A stretch of DNA of 45,928 bases from Bacteroidota bacterium (GTDB lineage: Bacteria > Bacteroidota > Bacteroidia > Sphingobacteriales > Sphingobacteriaceae): NCBI GenBank assembly GCA_013286235.1, contig JABDGE010000025.1, forward strand, positions 1 to 45,928. Reading direction: 5' to 3'. This document shows positions 17,189-26,249 of this stretch, in pieces. Numbering within the stretch: position 1 is the first letter of the stretch; every line of letters begins with the position of its first letter. The position numbers and the translations under genes are program-made. Below the pieces are notes generated by a model. The model did not search any database. It saw only the letters and a program-made list of their open reading frames with translations, and was not told where the DNA came from.

Positions 17189-19504
17189 TTAATTGATCCC
17201 CCAGTTTTTGTTTGGTGTATCTCCCATGGTTAGTTCAAGTATGCCGCCGTCAGATACCTCTTTATAGTCGATATGGCATTTGTTATAGGGCTTGCCATTT
17301 AGCTTGGCACTTTGAATGTAAATATTTGATGCCGAGTTGTTTGCGGCTATGATGGTAAAGGTTTTCCCTTTCGCGTAAGCCGGGTCGAGCTTAAAGGTTA
17401 TTTTGCTAAAGACAGGGCTGGTGATCTCCTGGCGGGTATCGCCGGGGCAAACCGGGTGTAAGCCGCTGGCCGCTAATACATACCAGGCCGACATCTGTCC
17501 GACATCTTCGTTGCCCACAAGCCCTTCAACCGAGTTTTTGTACGCCCGGCGACAAACGGCGCGGCTCCATTTCTGCGTGAGCCAGGGCGCGCCAATACGG
17601 TTATAGAGGAATGGAACATGGTGAACAGGTTCGTTCGCCTGGTTAAAATAATCGTTCCACATCATGTTTTCGGGTGTTTTCTCAAACAGGGTATCCAGAT
17701 CGGCGATAACTCTTTCGGGGCCGCCCATCAGCTTCACCATGCCGTCAACATCCTGCGGAACAAACCAACCCTGCTGGTAGGGGTTGCTTTCAATGGTTCC
17801 GTACCACTGTTTTATCCGGCCTGAATCAGGCCAGGCAAGCCAGTTGCCATCCTTATCCTTTGGGCGAAACCATCCTTTTTCCTTATCGAAAATGTTTTTA
17901 TAGTCTTCACTCCGTTCGGCATATTTCTTTTCGTCAAGCGGGCGATGAAGATCCTTTGCCAATTGCGATGCGCACCAATCCGCATAGGCGTACTCCAGCG
18001 TGTAAGAGATGCTCAGCGGCTCGGGTGTATAGCCTCTTTCACCATTACCAAATTTTTCAACCGAATTGATGCTAAGGCGATACGCCTTTTCTACATCATA
18101 ATTCCGGATGCCTTTTGCATAGGCGTCGGCTATCACCGACACAGCGGGATTGCCGATCATGCAGCCACTATAGGAATTCATCATTTCCCAGCGCTCCAGG
18201 TAGTCTTTTTGTTTTTCACCGGCGAGCGTAACTAATGAGTTGATCAGATCGTTGATCAGGGAGGGGTTGATGATCGTCTGCAGGGGCATCTGGCTCCTGA
18301 ACACATCCCAGCCGCTGAAGATAGTGCGTTTTTTAAAATTTGCGGCTAAATGCGCCTTCCCGTCACCGCCGGGGTAACGACCATCCACATCGCTGATAAT
18401 GCGTGGATCGATCATGGTGTGATAAAGGGCGGTATAAAAAACAATCCGTTCTTCCGGTGTTCCGCCTTGCACTGATACTTTCGATAAGGCTTTGTTCCAC
18501 AATGCCCTGGCGTGCTGACGCACTGCATCGAAATCCCAGCCCGGTATCTCCTGCTCCAGGTTATTTTTCGCCCCGGATATGCTGATAAACGATATCCCCG
18601 ACTTTAATAAAACTTGCTCCTTATCCTTAGTGGCAAACTCGGTAAAAAAGCCTAAATGCTTGCCTGTCTTTTCCTTAACGCCCCTTAATATTGCAGCGTT
18701 GGCGATCTGCGTTTGGTATTTTGCACTTTCAACGTCTTCGCGTTTCCGGCCCCAGCCATCCGGGATATCCGCGCTCCAAACGCCGAAGTTTTTAATAGGC
18801 TTGCTAAATTCGGCATAAAAGTATACGGTGTAGTCGGCATGCCCGTCTCCGTCGCCCCAGCCACCGCCGTCGGGTGTGCACTTCATCCAGCCTTCGATAG
18901 CATGGTCGTTCACCACTTTCACATACTGCAGGGTCGACGTACCGCCCACGCGCCGGGCGAGGTCTATTTGAATTCTTGCTAAATTATTTTGGCCATAGGT
19001 AAAGCGCAGTATGCCGCTATGCGGCGCCGCCGTAAGCTCCGCTTTCACTTTATAATCAGTTAAGTAAGCGGAGTAATACCCGGCTTTAGCCTGCTCGCTG
19101 GCCTTGTCATAATGCGACCGGTAGCCCCCTTCGGGGTGTTCTACGGTACCCGCACCCGTTTTAAGCTTGCCGGTGGTTGGCATCACCAAAAAGTTGCCCA
19201 GGTCGCCATACCAACCCACGCCGCTCATCTGGGTAAAGGCAAATCCTTCAATGCTGGTATGTTCATAGCTGTACCCCGAGCCGTTATCGCCGCCGGTGAT
19301 GGTATTCGGGCTAAGCTGAACCATTCCATAGGGCGTTGCAGCCCCCGGGAACGTTTTTCCAAGCCCATGGTAAATGCCCGCGTCGGCGGCGCTTGTGCTG
19401 GCGCCGATAAAAGGGTTTACTTCGTCGGCAGGGCTTTGTGCTTTTACCGGCACACCCTTTAATATTACCAATACGGTAAAAACAGCAATAAATTGAACGC
19501 GCAT
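17189..19504 (-). CDS. GH92 exo-alpha-mannosidase
   Basis: 771 residues with a signal peptide ending VKAQ at about 23. The GH92 pattern runs throughout: VNPFIG (29-34), FPGAATPYGMVQLSP (52-66), SGWDVFRSQMPL (397-408), IESNPYQQGWFVPQDV (571-586) with Glu572 in the position I expect for the general acid, and GNEDVGQMSAWYVLAASG (664-681), which carries the family's acidic residues for calcium and water activation. GH92 enzymes remove terminal alpha-mannose (1,2-, 1,3-, 1,4- or 1,6-linked) with inversion. The usual G-N-D-D appears as GNED. It leads an operon with an SGNH hydrolase and an esterase. An operator lies 113-132 bp upstream of the start. Confidence 0.94.
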   Translation of the reverse strand: MRVQFIAVFTVLVILKGVPVKAQSPADEVNPFIGASTSAADAGIYHGLGKTFPGAATPYGMVQLSPNTITGGDNGSGYSYEHTSIEGFAFTQMSGVGWYGDLGNFLVMPTTGKLKTGAGTVEHPEGGYRSHYDKASEQAKAGYYSAYLTDYKVKAELTAAPHSGILRFTYGQNNLARIQIDLARRVGGTSTLQYVKVVNDHAIEGWMKCTPDGGGWGDGDGHADYTVYFYAEFSKPIKNFGVWSADIPDGWGRKREDVESAKYQTQIANAAILRGVKEKTGKHLGFFTEFATKDKEQVLLKSGISFISISGAKNNLEQEIPGWDFDAVRQHARALWNKALSKVSVQGGTPEERIVFYTALYHTMIDPRIISDVDGRYPGGDGKAHLAANFKKRTIFSGWDVFRSQMPLQTIINPSLINDLINSLVTLAGEKQKDYLERWEMMNSYSGCMIGNPAVSVIADAYAKGIRNYDVEKAYRLSINSVEKFGNGERGYTPEPLSISYTLEYAYADWCASQLAKDLHRPLDEKKYAERSEDYKNIFDKEKGWFRPKDKDGNWLAWPDSGRIKQWYGTIESNPYQQGWFVPQDVDGMVKLMGGPERVIADLDTLFEKTPENMMWNDYFNQANEPVHHVPFLYNRIGAPWLTQKWSRAVCRRAYKNSVEGLVGNEDVGQMSAWYVLAASGLHPVCPGDTRQEITSPVFSKITFKLDPAYAKGKTFTIIAANNSASNIYIQSAKLNGKPYNKCHIDYKEVSDGGILELTMGDTPNKNWGIN

Positions 19505-19616
19505 TTTATGGTGTACTTTTATGATCGTGGACCGGTTTTAGTACTGCTATCGCATAAAAACGGTCGGGAAATTAATTGGCAAAAGCTATCAGGCTTAAAA
19601 TATCGCCCAAATTATA

Positions 19617-19636
19617 TAAAAAAAACGATTTAGCAA
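19617..19636 (-). promoter_or_regulatory. Operator 4, ahead of GH92-SGNH-esterase
   Basis: The reverse complement is TTGCTAAATCGTTTTTTTTA. The distal half is intact and the gene-proximal half is only an A/T run. It lies in the 176-bp gap between the GH38 stop (19681) and the GH92 start (19504), implying a second promoter inside the enzyme cluster. I found no clear -7 box beside it. Confidence 0.55.
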
Positions 19637-19680
19637 ATTCCTGTAAAATTAAGTATAGATTTTACACCTCGTTCTCCATT

Positions 19681-22290
19681 TTAATTTGCTGACGCTTTCA
19701 GTCCTTCAATTTTCACAGTTCGAATACCAAACCGGGGCATCGCAAGTTTGATTTTGGTGCTTCCATTCTGCCCGGTCTCGAGGGTGAGTTGGTTTCTTAA
19801 TGCACCATTTAGTTCTACCAGTTCCGCAAGTTTTATTTGACCATTGAAAGTTATAACCCGGGGTTCGGCATCCCCCTCCGCATTAAATACCCTCACCAGC
19901 AGGTCGTCGCCATCATAGGTCATTGAGCCGATCTCGTAACCAGGCTTGTCAATTGTTAAGAGCGATCGTCCGGGTGTTTTCTCATTGGAGGAGGTCACAA
20001 ACGCCGTCAAAGGCTCCGACCATTCCGTGCCAGCCGACCAGATGTGGCTTTTGTCCCATTCACCCTCATGCAGCAAAATAGAATAACTGATGGTGGACGG
20101 ACCATTGATCTTGTAGTCTCTTCCCCACAGGCCCATACCCGAATACTGGATGTTGAGGCCTAACGGAAAGTCGGCTCCATGAGCGTAGCTGGTGGTGTGA
20201 TCGGTAAACAATGCCATTCCGCATTTGCCTTGCCGATCGGTAACGTCCACCCAATTAAGGATCACATTGTTTTTAATACTATCCCAGCGACTATAAAAGG
20301 TATTTTCCAGGCGGCTTTTGGTCACATCAAAAGGCGCATTTTTATAAACCACCTGCCCCGGTAAATTCAACGGGAATAAGGCCAGCAGCTTATAACGGTC
20401 ATCATAAAAAGCTTTCTTCGGGTTTTTCCAATTGTAAGTTCCCGGTACTGTGGCTTCACCAATGCCGGGGTTATCTTTCCAATCGATATTTAGCCTCACG
20501 TCTATTCTTTGCTGCCCCTGTGCAAGCGTGAGGTATTGCGTAAAAGGATAATGGTCAATGGTTCCCTTGATAGCAACTTTGATCCGTAACGGACCGTTTT
20601 CTAAAATCTCCACCGAGGCCGCCGTATCTTCGCTCGACTTAAATCCGCCATCTTTGTAAAAATTACCGCGCAGTTCATTAAATCCCCGTGCATTGGTTTT
20701 GTCCACAAACTGCTTATCATCAAGCTTTTTAGCAACCAGGCTTTCTATTACGCCTCCCTTTTTCGGGTTGATGATTACGACGTAAAGGTCCGTTTCGAGC
20801 CTTAACATGCCATCCGAGACATTTTTCTTTATCGATGCTCCGCGGGCCGCGGGCGGCGTACCTTCCCGGAAATAATAATTGCTATAGCCCATTGACGGCG
20901 CCGCCGCTTTGAACAAGACGCTCTCCGGACCGGATTCCGTTTCTTTTACCCGCTGGTATAAAACTGAATGTCCTGCGCCGTCAACAACCTGCAGCTGTTT
21001 TCCTTTCAGCTGCTCGGGCACGGCCACCTGCACCACTTCATCCCGGTTCAGGGCCATGCTATTATAAACCTTCACCATCCAAACTGAACCGCCGGCTTCC
21101 GCCGGCGACCTGCCTGTCGAAATATTGATAACACTATCGGCTTTTTCATCGGTATAATTCGTCCATGCCCGCACTTTATCCGCCCAGGTTGAACCCGCTT
21201 TGCCGTTATAGGGGACTATCCAGCAATCATGGTGCTGCGATAACAACAGCGGGGGCCAGGCTGAATCCAAAGCAAGACCCGGATAGGTTTGGCCCTGGTA
21301 TATTTTCGCCAGCGAGGCCAGCTTCTCGGCCATGATCATTTTATTTTCGGCCACTCGTACTTCCTGCGCAATCTTTTGGGTCACCTGCGACCCCCAAACA
21401 AGGTTTACCAGCATATCTTCCTGGGTGGGCGTCCATGCGGGTTTACTATCTGCGCCCGCTACATTTTCAAAATAATTCCGCCAGGTGGTGTAGATAGTTT
21501 TTATGCCATACCTCAATCCTATGCCCATAAACGGGCCGCCCTTCCAACCGGCATCCTGTATCGTCATTCCTATTGGATGTGTTATTCCTGCCGCATAGGC
21601 AGCGTTGACAAATGCCGGGGAGTTTTCCCAGCCAATTGTTTGCCAGGTGGACTTTTCAGACAGTTTTTCAATCGCGTACCGGGGCGCAGTGGTAATTCCA
21701 GTCCCATCTGGCCCAATCCAGGTAACCAATTCGCCCCCGTGAGCTGCGGCATACCCGCCAAAACAGGTATTGGGGTTTTTCAGCGACGCGTATTTGAATC
21801 CGAACGATGTTAAAATTTCGGGTAGCGCGCTCGTAAAACAAGGTTCCTCAGACGAATAGCTCGAAAAAACAGCATTCGGAAAATGTGATCTGATCTTTTT
21901 CATCCCGTAACTGAACTGCCGGATAATGCTTTCGCCGCTGATATTGTATAAATAGCTTTGTGCATAGTCAGGGTTGATAAATTCTATCCGGCCTGATGCA
22001 GATTGATCAGCCGCTATCGCTTTAAATTGCGCAAAGGCGGCCGAGTCGGTCTTTTCCACTTTGTCCCAGGTTTCGGGTTCTATCTCCAGGTTAATTTTCC
22101 AATCCGGGTTTTTATTCAGCATATCCACTAAAAAGCGGGTATAAAATTCTGGGTAGCCCCCGTACATGCCGCCATGGAAACCGTCGATAAACCAGGCCGA
22201 TTGCGCATTTGCCTTACCTAAACAGCACAAGCACATAGCCAATGCAAAAAAGCAAACAGGATGAAGTTTATTGATCGGGCAGCGTAACAT
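19681..22290 (-). CDS. Divergent GH38-like alpha-mannosidase
   Basis: 869 residues with a signal peptide ending GKANAQ at about 30. The N-terminal domain resembles GH38: a start strand WFIDGFHGGMYGGYP (33-47), a segment SSEEPCFTSALPEILTSFGFKYASL (146-170) aligning with the nucleophile region D-P-F-G-x-S ... P-x-x-L-x-x-x-G, and LLLSQHHDCW (348-357), the H-H-D metal motif. A long C-terminal beta-sandwich region (about 430-869) is as expected for GH38. The first metal motif (H-x-D in the family) reads H-G-G, and the nucleophile Asp appears to be Glu148 or Glu149, so it may be a distinct subgroup or have altered activity. It begins 2 bp after the SGNH copy B stop and is probably co-transcribed with it. 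Confidence 0.78.
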   Translation of the reverse strand: MLRCPINKLHPVCFFALAMCLCCLGKANAQSAWFIDGFHGGMYGGYPEFYTRFLVDMLNKNPDWKINLEIEPETWDKVEKTDSAAFAQFKAIAADQSASGRIEFINPDYAQSYLYNISGESIIRQFSYGMKKIRSHFPNAVFSSYSSEEPCFTSALPEILTSFGFKYASLKNPNTCFGGYAAAHGGELVTWIGPDGTGITTAPRYAIEKLSEKSTWQTIGWENSPAFVNAAYAAGITHPIGMTIQDAGWKGGPFMGIGLRYGIKTIYTTWRNYFENVAGADSKPAWTPTQEDMLVNLVWGSQVTQKIAQEVRVAENKMIMAEKLASLAKIYQGQTYPGLALDSAWPPLLLSQHHDCWIVPYNGKAGSTWADKVRAWTNYTDEKADSVINISTGRSPAEAGGSVWMVKVYNSMALNRDEVVQVAVPEQLKGKQLQVVDGAGHSVLYQRVKETESGPESVLFKAAAPSMGYSNYYFREGTPPAARGASIKKNVSDGMLRLETDLYVVIINPKKGGVIESLVAKKLDDKQFVDKTNARGFNELRGNFYKDGGFKSSEDTAASVEILENGPLRIKVAIKGTIDHYPFTQYLTLAQGQQRIDVRLNIDWKDNPGIGEATVPGTYNWKNPKKAFYDDRYKLLALFPLNLPGQVVYKNAPFDVTKSRLENTFYSRWDSIKNNVILNWVDVTDRQGKCGMALFTDHTTSYAHGADFPLGLNIQYSGMGLWGRDYKINGPSTISYSILLHEGEWDKSHIWSAGTEWSEPLTAFVTSSNEKTPGRSLLTIDKPGYEIGSMTYDGDDLLVRVFNAEGDAEPRVITFNGQIKLAELVELNGALRNQLTLETGQNGSTKIKLAMPRFGIRTVKIEGLKASAN

Positions 22291-22292
22291 AT

Positions 22293-23705
22293 TCAGTTGA
22301 CTAATGTAATTTCGAAATGATGCAAGGTTGGCTGGTTAACTTTGTATATCTCATCGGTAAGCAGCTCCATTTCCTTTTTCCAGGCGTCACGGACAACTTT
22401 AAACCTTGCTTTTTGATAAGTAGGGATGGTAACGGCGACGAAGAAATCCTTTTTTGCGTATTTCTGCAGTGAATCCATCGTGGATTCGGTATCATTAAAC
22501 AGCAATCCTTTGGGTTTCAGGATGGAATACTGCAGCCAGTAGTATTCGCGCAGCCTGCGTTCAATGGCCCATCGTTCTTCATTCAACTGCATAACGGCCA
22601 GGGCCTGTTGGTACTGTGGCGTGGAAGTAACCAAAGCCAGGTTAACCCCTTTGCCAAGATCAGCACCGCTCCATTGGCCGATAGCTTTTTTGTCGATGGT
22701 AACGCTGTAGGCCGATGTATCCTTGAGCCCCTTAACGGCCACGATTTCCTGGTTGTAATCGTCGGTAAATGAGATCAGCTTTAAGGCATCCGCCTGCGAT
22801 TTTGCCGGTCTGCCAAAACCACCCGGAATAGTATCCAGCGGGTAGGGTAACGAGTGGGCCAGGTAATCAAATGATATCAGGTTTTTATTTATAACCAAGT
22901 TTGCTAAACTGCAATTGTCGCACTTTTCGGTTTTTTTGCCTTTGCTGTTGATCACCGCATCCGCCACCTTTTGGCCGGCCAAACCCTGCGCGTTTAAAAA
23001 GGTATAAGCCATCACCATTTGCCCGTCGTTACTGGGATGAATGCGGTCGGGCGATTCCATGGTAAATGTGCTGTCTGTTTGCTGCCCGCGCTGATTGATG
23101 AGGAGCAAAGTCGAATTGAAGTCGATAAATCCCCAGCCGTTACGTTTAGCCGCGTTCCGTTGTTCGGCGATAAGCGTTAATATGGCGGCATTCTTTTTTA
23201 ACAATGGCGTCGATTTGATCTTAGAGGTTTCGTCATAAGGCGGCGACGCCAGCATGATCTTTTTAACCTCGGGGTGTTTATTCAACTCTGCCTCAATGAG
23301 CTTAAAGTATTTCAGCGACTCCGCTACCTTTGCCGCATACACAGAATCTGCCTTCGCCGGCGGATAGTTTTGATACCCGGTATCATTCATCCCAAAGGTA
23401 AACGTCATGATGGAGGGCTTTTTTGAAAAAACCTCATCGTCCAGGCGCTCCAGCATCTGCCGGCAAACATCGCCCCCTATACCAGCATTTATAATTTCAA
23501 TCCGCGTACCAGGGAAATGCGTCATGTAATACAGCCAGATATAGGAGTGGTAGTGCCCCCCGTCGGTTATGCTGTTGCCCATAAACACAATCTTATCGCC
23601 GCTTTTAAACGGCAATACCTGTTGGGCTGCAACGGGAGGCGACGTAAAAAAAAGCGACAATAAAAAGCAGCAAACAAAAATTCGAAAAAGGCAAAACTGG
23701 TTCAT
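22293..23705 (-). CDS. Secreted SGNH/GDSL-type hydrolase (copy B)
   Basis: 470 residues from the ATG at 23705. A TTG at 23723 is in frame upstream but falls inside an operator and ahead of a good signal peptide (MNQFCLFRIFVCCFLLSLFFTSPPVAAQQ), so I reject it. SGNH blocks are GNSITDG (Ser45), AGIGGD (about 74-79), GMND (Asn107) and DRIHPSNDGQ (Asp220, His223). The helical C-terminal part ends LTDEIYKVNQPTLHH as in copy A at 15798-17186. It is a probable glycan O-acylesterase in the periplasm. It leads the operon with GH38. Two operators (23704-23723 and 23732-23751) overlap its start codon and putative promoter. Confidence 0.9.
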   Translation of the reverse strand: MNQFCLFRIFVCCFLLSLFFTSPPVAAQQVLPFKSGDKIVFMGNSITDGGHYHSYIWLYYMTHFPGTRIEIINAGIGGDVCRQMLERLDDEVFSKKPSIMTFTFGMNDTGYQNYPPAKADSVYAAKVAESLKYFKLIEAELNKHPEVKKIMLASPPYDETSKIKSTPLLKKNAAILTLIAEQRNAAKRNGWGFIDFNSTLLLINQRGQQTDSTFTMESPDRIHPSNDGQMVMAYTFLNAQGLAGQKVADAVINSKGKKTEKCDNCSLANLVINKNLISFDYLAHSLPYPLDTIPGGFGRPAKSQADALKLISFTDDYNQEIVAVKGLKDTSAYSVTIDKKAIGQWSGADLGKGVNLALVTSTPQYQQALAVMQLNEERWAIERRLREYYWLQYSILKPKGLLFNDTESTMDSLQKYAKKDFFVAVTIPTYQKARFKVVRDAWKKEMELLTDEIYKVNQPTLHHFEITLVN

Positions 23706-23723
23706 GCTAAATTGATTTAGCAA
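23704..23723 (-). promoter_or_regulatory. Operator 5, overlapping the start codon of SGNH copy B
   Basis: ATGCTAAATTGATTTAGCAA carries an 18-bp palindrome (TGCTAAAT, two central bases, ATTTAGCA). Its left end overlaps the ATG (23705-23703). A possible -7 box, TTTATTTG on the minus strand (23728-23721, one mismatch), overlaps its right end, implying a very short leader. Confidence 0.65.
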
Positions 23724-23731
23724 ATAAAAGA

Positions 23732-23751
23732 TAAATAAATCGATTTAGCAA
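23732..23751 (-). promoter_or_regulatory. Operator 6, tandem to operator 5
   Basis: The reverse complement is TTGCTAAATCGATTTATTTA. It is 28 bp centre to centre from operator 5. Its TTG end (23751-23749) is 20 bp from the putative -7 box and could be the -33 element, so the two operators would cover both promoter boxes. Confidence 0.6.
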
Positions 23752-23843
23752 TTATTAATAACTTTTTTGATGCTTTGTTAAAAAAATAAATTTTTGCTCT
23801 TCAAAGCTAACCATTGCTTAAAAGAATTAAATAGTTTTACAGG

Positions 23844-25838
23844 ATGATTGCTAAAACGATTTATAAGGCCTGTTCCACTAAGATACTACTGCCTGGTCTA
23901 TTCCTGTTTATGGTTAATATAACCAATGCCCAGGTTGTACTGCCTGCCTGTTTTACCGATAACATGGTTTTACAACAGCAAACAAAAGCAAACCTTTGGG
24001 GAACTGAAACCCCTGGTATAAACTTTTCCATCATCACCTCATGGAATAACAAAATCTATAAAGTACAAACGGATGGACAAGGCAACTGGAAAATAAAAGT
24101 AAGCACCCCGATGTATGGAGGACCTTATACCATCGACTTTAATGACGGCAAAATAACAACCCTGAAAAATATTTTAATAGGGGAAGTTTGGATATGCTCG
24201 GGGCAATCAAACATGGAGATGCAGTTGACCGGTTTTTATGGCGACGTGCTCAACCTGAACGATGAGTTGACTGGCGCGGCTAACTACCCCGAAATACGGA
24301 TGCTGAAAATTGACAATAAAACGAGCTTTACACCAATATCCAGCGTGCAAACTAAAGGCGGCTGGGCAATATGCGACTCCAAAACCGTTCGCGATTTCTC
24401 GGCTGCCGCTTATTTTTTTGCAAAAAATTTGTTCCCGGGTAAGCATATACCCATAGGCATCATCAACAGCACATGGGGCGGCACCGTTGCCGAAGCCTGG
24501 ACCAGCGGCAACGCTTTAAAAACAATGCCTGCCTTTGCACCATTTGTCAATGCTGCAGAAGCCGGGCTTACGCAGCAAAAGCTCGATGAGCGGTATCAAA
24601 CGGACGTAAGTGGGTGGATTGATACCATAAATGCAAAAGATCCCGGTTTTCTGCAAGGAAAACCACTTTGGGCCGAACCTGGTTTTGACGATTCCGCATG
24701 GCAAAAAATGACGCTGCCCGTTTACTGGGAGCAAGCTGGCGTTCCCGATTATGACGGCACCATATGGTTCAGGAAAAAGGTACTCATTCCCGCGGCGTGG
24801 GCCGGTAGGGACTTAAAACTGAATATGGGTGGTGTTGATGATTACGACGTTTCTTATTTCAACGGAACGGAAATAGGACATATGGAAGCGTTTTTTTATA
24901 AACGCAGCTATACCATACTCGGCAGCCTGGTAAAAACAGGCGAAAATACCATAGCCGTTCGCGTTTTTGATAATGGCGGCCTTGGCGGCATAAATAAGGG
25001 TCCATTACAATTGTCGTTGGCAACGGATACCACCGGTCAGATTGACCTGGCCGGAAATTGGGTTTACCACAAGGCCCTTGTGCTTACGCTATTGCCGCAA
25101 CCGCCTTCCATGTCAAACAGCCCTAACCGGCCAACGCTTATTTATAATGCCATGATAAACCCCATTTTACCCTATACGATAAAAGGGGTGATATGGTACC
25201 AGGGCGAAAGTAACGCCGACAGGGCTACGCAATACCGCCAGCTCTTCCCGCTGTTAATTACTGATTGGCGGCAGAAATGGGGCGAAGGCAATTTCCCGTT
25301 TTATTTTGTGCAGATTGCCAACTATAACCTCTTCGGCCAGCCGCCAGCCGCCGACTGGCCTGCCTTGCGCGATGCCCAGTTAAGTGCGCTTAGTCTGCCA
25401 AATACGGGTATGGCGGTAACCATTGATATTGGCGACGCCAACCGCATACACCCACAAAACAAGCAGGAAGTTGGCCGCAGGCTGGCATTAATAGCGCGCG
25501 CAAAAACCTACGGCGAAAATATCCTTTACTCGGGACCGATTTATAAATCGCAGGCAATTAAGGGCAATGAAATTGAGCTGGAATTTACCCACACGGATGA
25601 TGGCCTGCTTGCCAAAGGCGATACGCTGAAAGGATTTACCATATCCGGTGCTGATAAAAAATTCCACCCCGCCCGGGCGATCATATCCGGCAATAAAGTG
25701 GTGGTGACCAGCGGCGCTGTTGCCAATCCTGTTGCCGTGCGGTACGCCTGGGCAAATAGCCCCGCTTGTAATTTATACAACGGTGCAAATTTACCGGCCT
25801 CACCCTTCCGTACAGATGATTGGAATGAGATCAGGTAG
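23844..25838 (+). CDS. Sialate O-acetylesterase-type secreted esterase with inserted jelly roll
   Basis: 664 residues with a signal peptide ending NITNAQ at about 30. The sialate O-acetylesterase (SASA/DUF303) signature GEVWICSGQSNMEMQ (113-127) holds nucleophile Ser122. GVIWYQGESNA and DIGDANRIHPQNKQEVGRRL supply the second block and the catalytic Asp/His. A GH2-like sugar-binding jelly roll is inserted at about 270-400 (WAEPGFDDSAWQKMTLP ... IWFRKKV ... NMGGVDDYDVSYFNG). Outside sialic-acid loci such proteins often deacetylate plant or microbial polysaccharides. It is divergent from the SGNH-GH38 operon and shares the 138-bp control region. A motif copy lies within codons 2-8. Confidence 0.9.
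   Translation: MIAKTIYKACSTKILLPGLFLFMVNITNAQVVLPACFTDNMVLQQQTKANLWGTETPGINFSIITSWNNKIYKVQTDGQGNWKIKVSTPMYGGPYTIDFNDGKITTLKNILIGEVWICSGQSNMEMQLTGFYGDVLNLNDELTGAANYPEIRMLKIDNKTSFTPISSVQTKGGWAICDSKTVRDFSAAAYFFAKNLFPGKHIPIGIINSTWGGTVAEAWTSGNALKTMPAFAPFVNAAEAGLTQQKLDERYQTDVSGWIDTINAKDPGFLQGKPLWAEPGFDDSAWQKMTLPVYWEQAGVPDYDGTIWFRKKVLIPAAWAGRDLKLNMGGVDDYDVSYFNGTEIGHMEAFFYKRSYTILGSLVKTGENTIAVRVFDNGGLGGINKGPLQLSLATDTTGQIDLAGNWVYHKALVLTLLPQPPSMSNSPNRPTLIYNAMINPILPYTIKGVIWYQGESNADRATQYRQLFPLLITDWRQKWGEGNFPFYFVQIANYNLFGQPPAADWPALRDAQLSALSLPNTGMAVTIDIGDANRIHPQNKQEVGRRLALIARAKTYGENILYSGPIYKSQAIKGNEIELEFTHTDDGLLAKGDTLKGFTISGADKKFHPARAIISGNKVVVTSGAVANPVAVRYAWANSPACNLYNGANLPASPFRTDDWNEIR
23848..23867 (+). promoter_or_regulatory. 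Operator 7, inside the first codons of the SASA-type gene
   Basis: TTGCTAAAACGATTTATAAG matches the motif with the intact half on the upstream side, as in the other asymmetric copies. It starts 2 bp after the ATG (23844-23846), where a bound repressor would block elongation or act with operators 5 and 6 through looping. Confidence 0.5.
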
Positions 25839-25998
25839 ATAAACTTACCGGCCGGTAGATTTCGGTAATGGCAGGATTTGTAGGAACCGGCCATGGATAT
25901 TGGTATAACAGCGCAAATTCTGAACGTATTTTGAAGGTGCTTTATTGAGTTAAGCGGAACGCTGTATTATACTGTTGTGTGTTCAAGCAGCGCGCTTT

Positions 25999-26047
25999 GA
26001 ACCGGCGGGAGCGGCTATTGGACTTATTGCCGTCCGGTTCATTTTTT
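25999..26047 (+). terminator. Terminator-like hairpin after the SASA-type gene
   Basis: GAACCGG (25999-26005) and CCGGTTC (26034-26040) form a 7-bp stem around a GC-containing loop that can pair further. A run of six T follows (26042-26047). It lies about 160 bp past the stop codon at 25838. Confidence 0.5.
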
Positions 26048-26249
26048 CACGGCGGTTGAGTCAATCAGCACTTTTTTCAATTATTTTGCAATCATTTCAA
26101 AGTATAAGTTATTAAAATTTTAGCTGGGCAATCAAAAATCGTTACTTTTGAGCATAAGATTTGCAATTAATCTGTATTAGAAAAGTGGTGAGTATTTCGG
26201 TGAGTAAGAAATCAAACCCACATAAAACATTGAAATTCAAGTTGGTTTG

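Noticed and set aside
18976..18990. TTGCTAAATTATTTT, a near match to the operator motif
   Set aside because: It is inside the GH92 coding region and lacks the invariant C of the centre.
23706..23723. TTG start for the SGNH copy B gene
   Set aside because: The codon is part of an operator, and the ATG at 23705 gives a normal signal peptide.
23844..25838. A sialic-acid catabolic locus based on the sialate O-acetylesterase signature
   Set aside because: No sialidase, N-acetylneuraminate lyase or sialic acid transporter is present; the neighbours are mannosidases.
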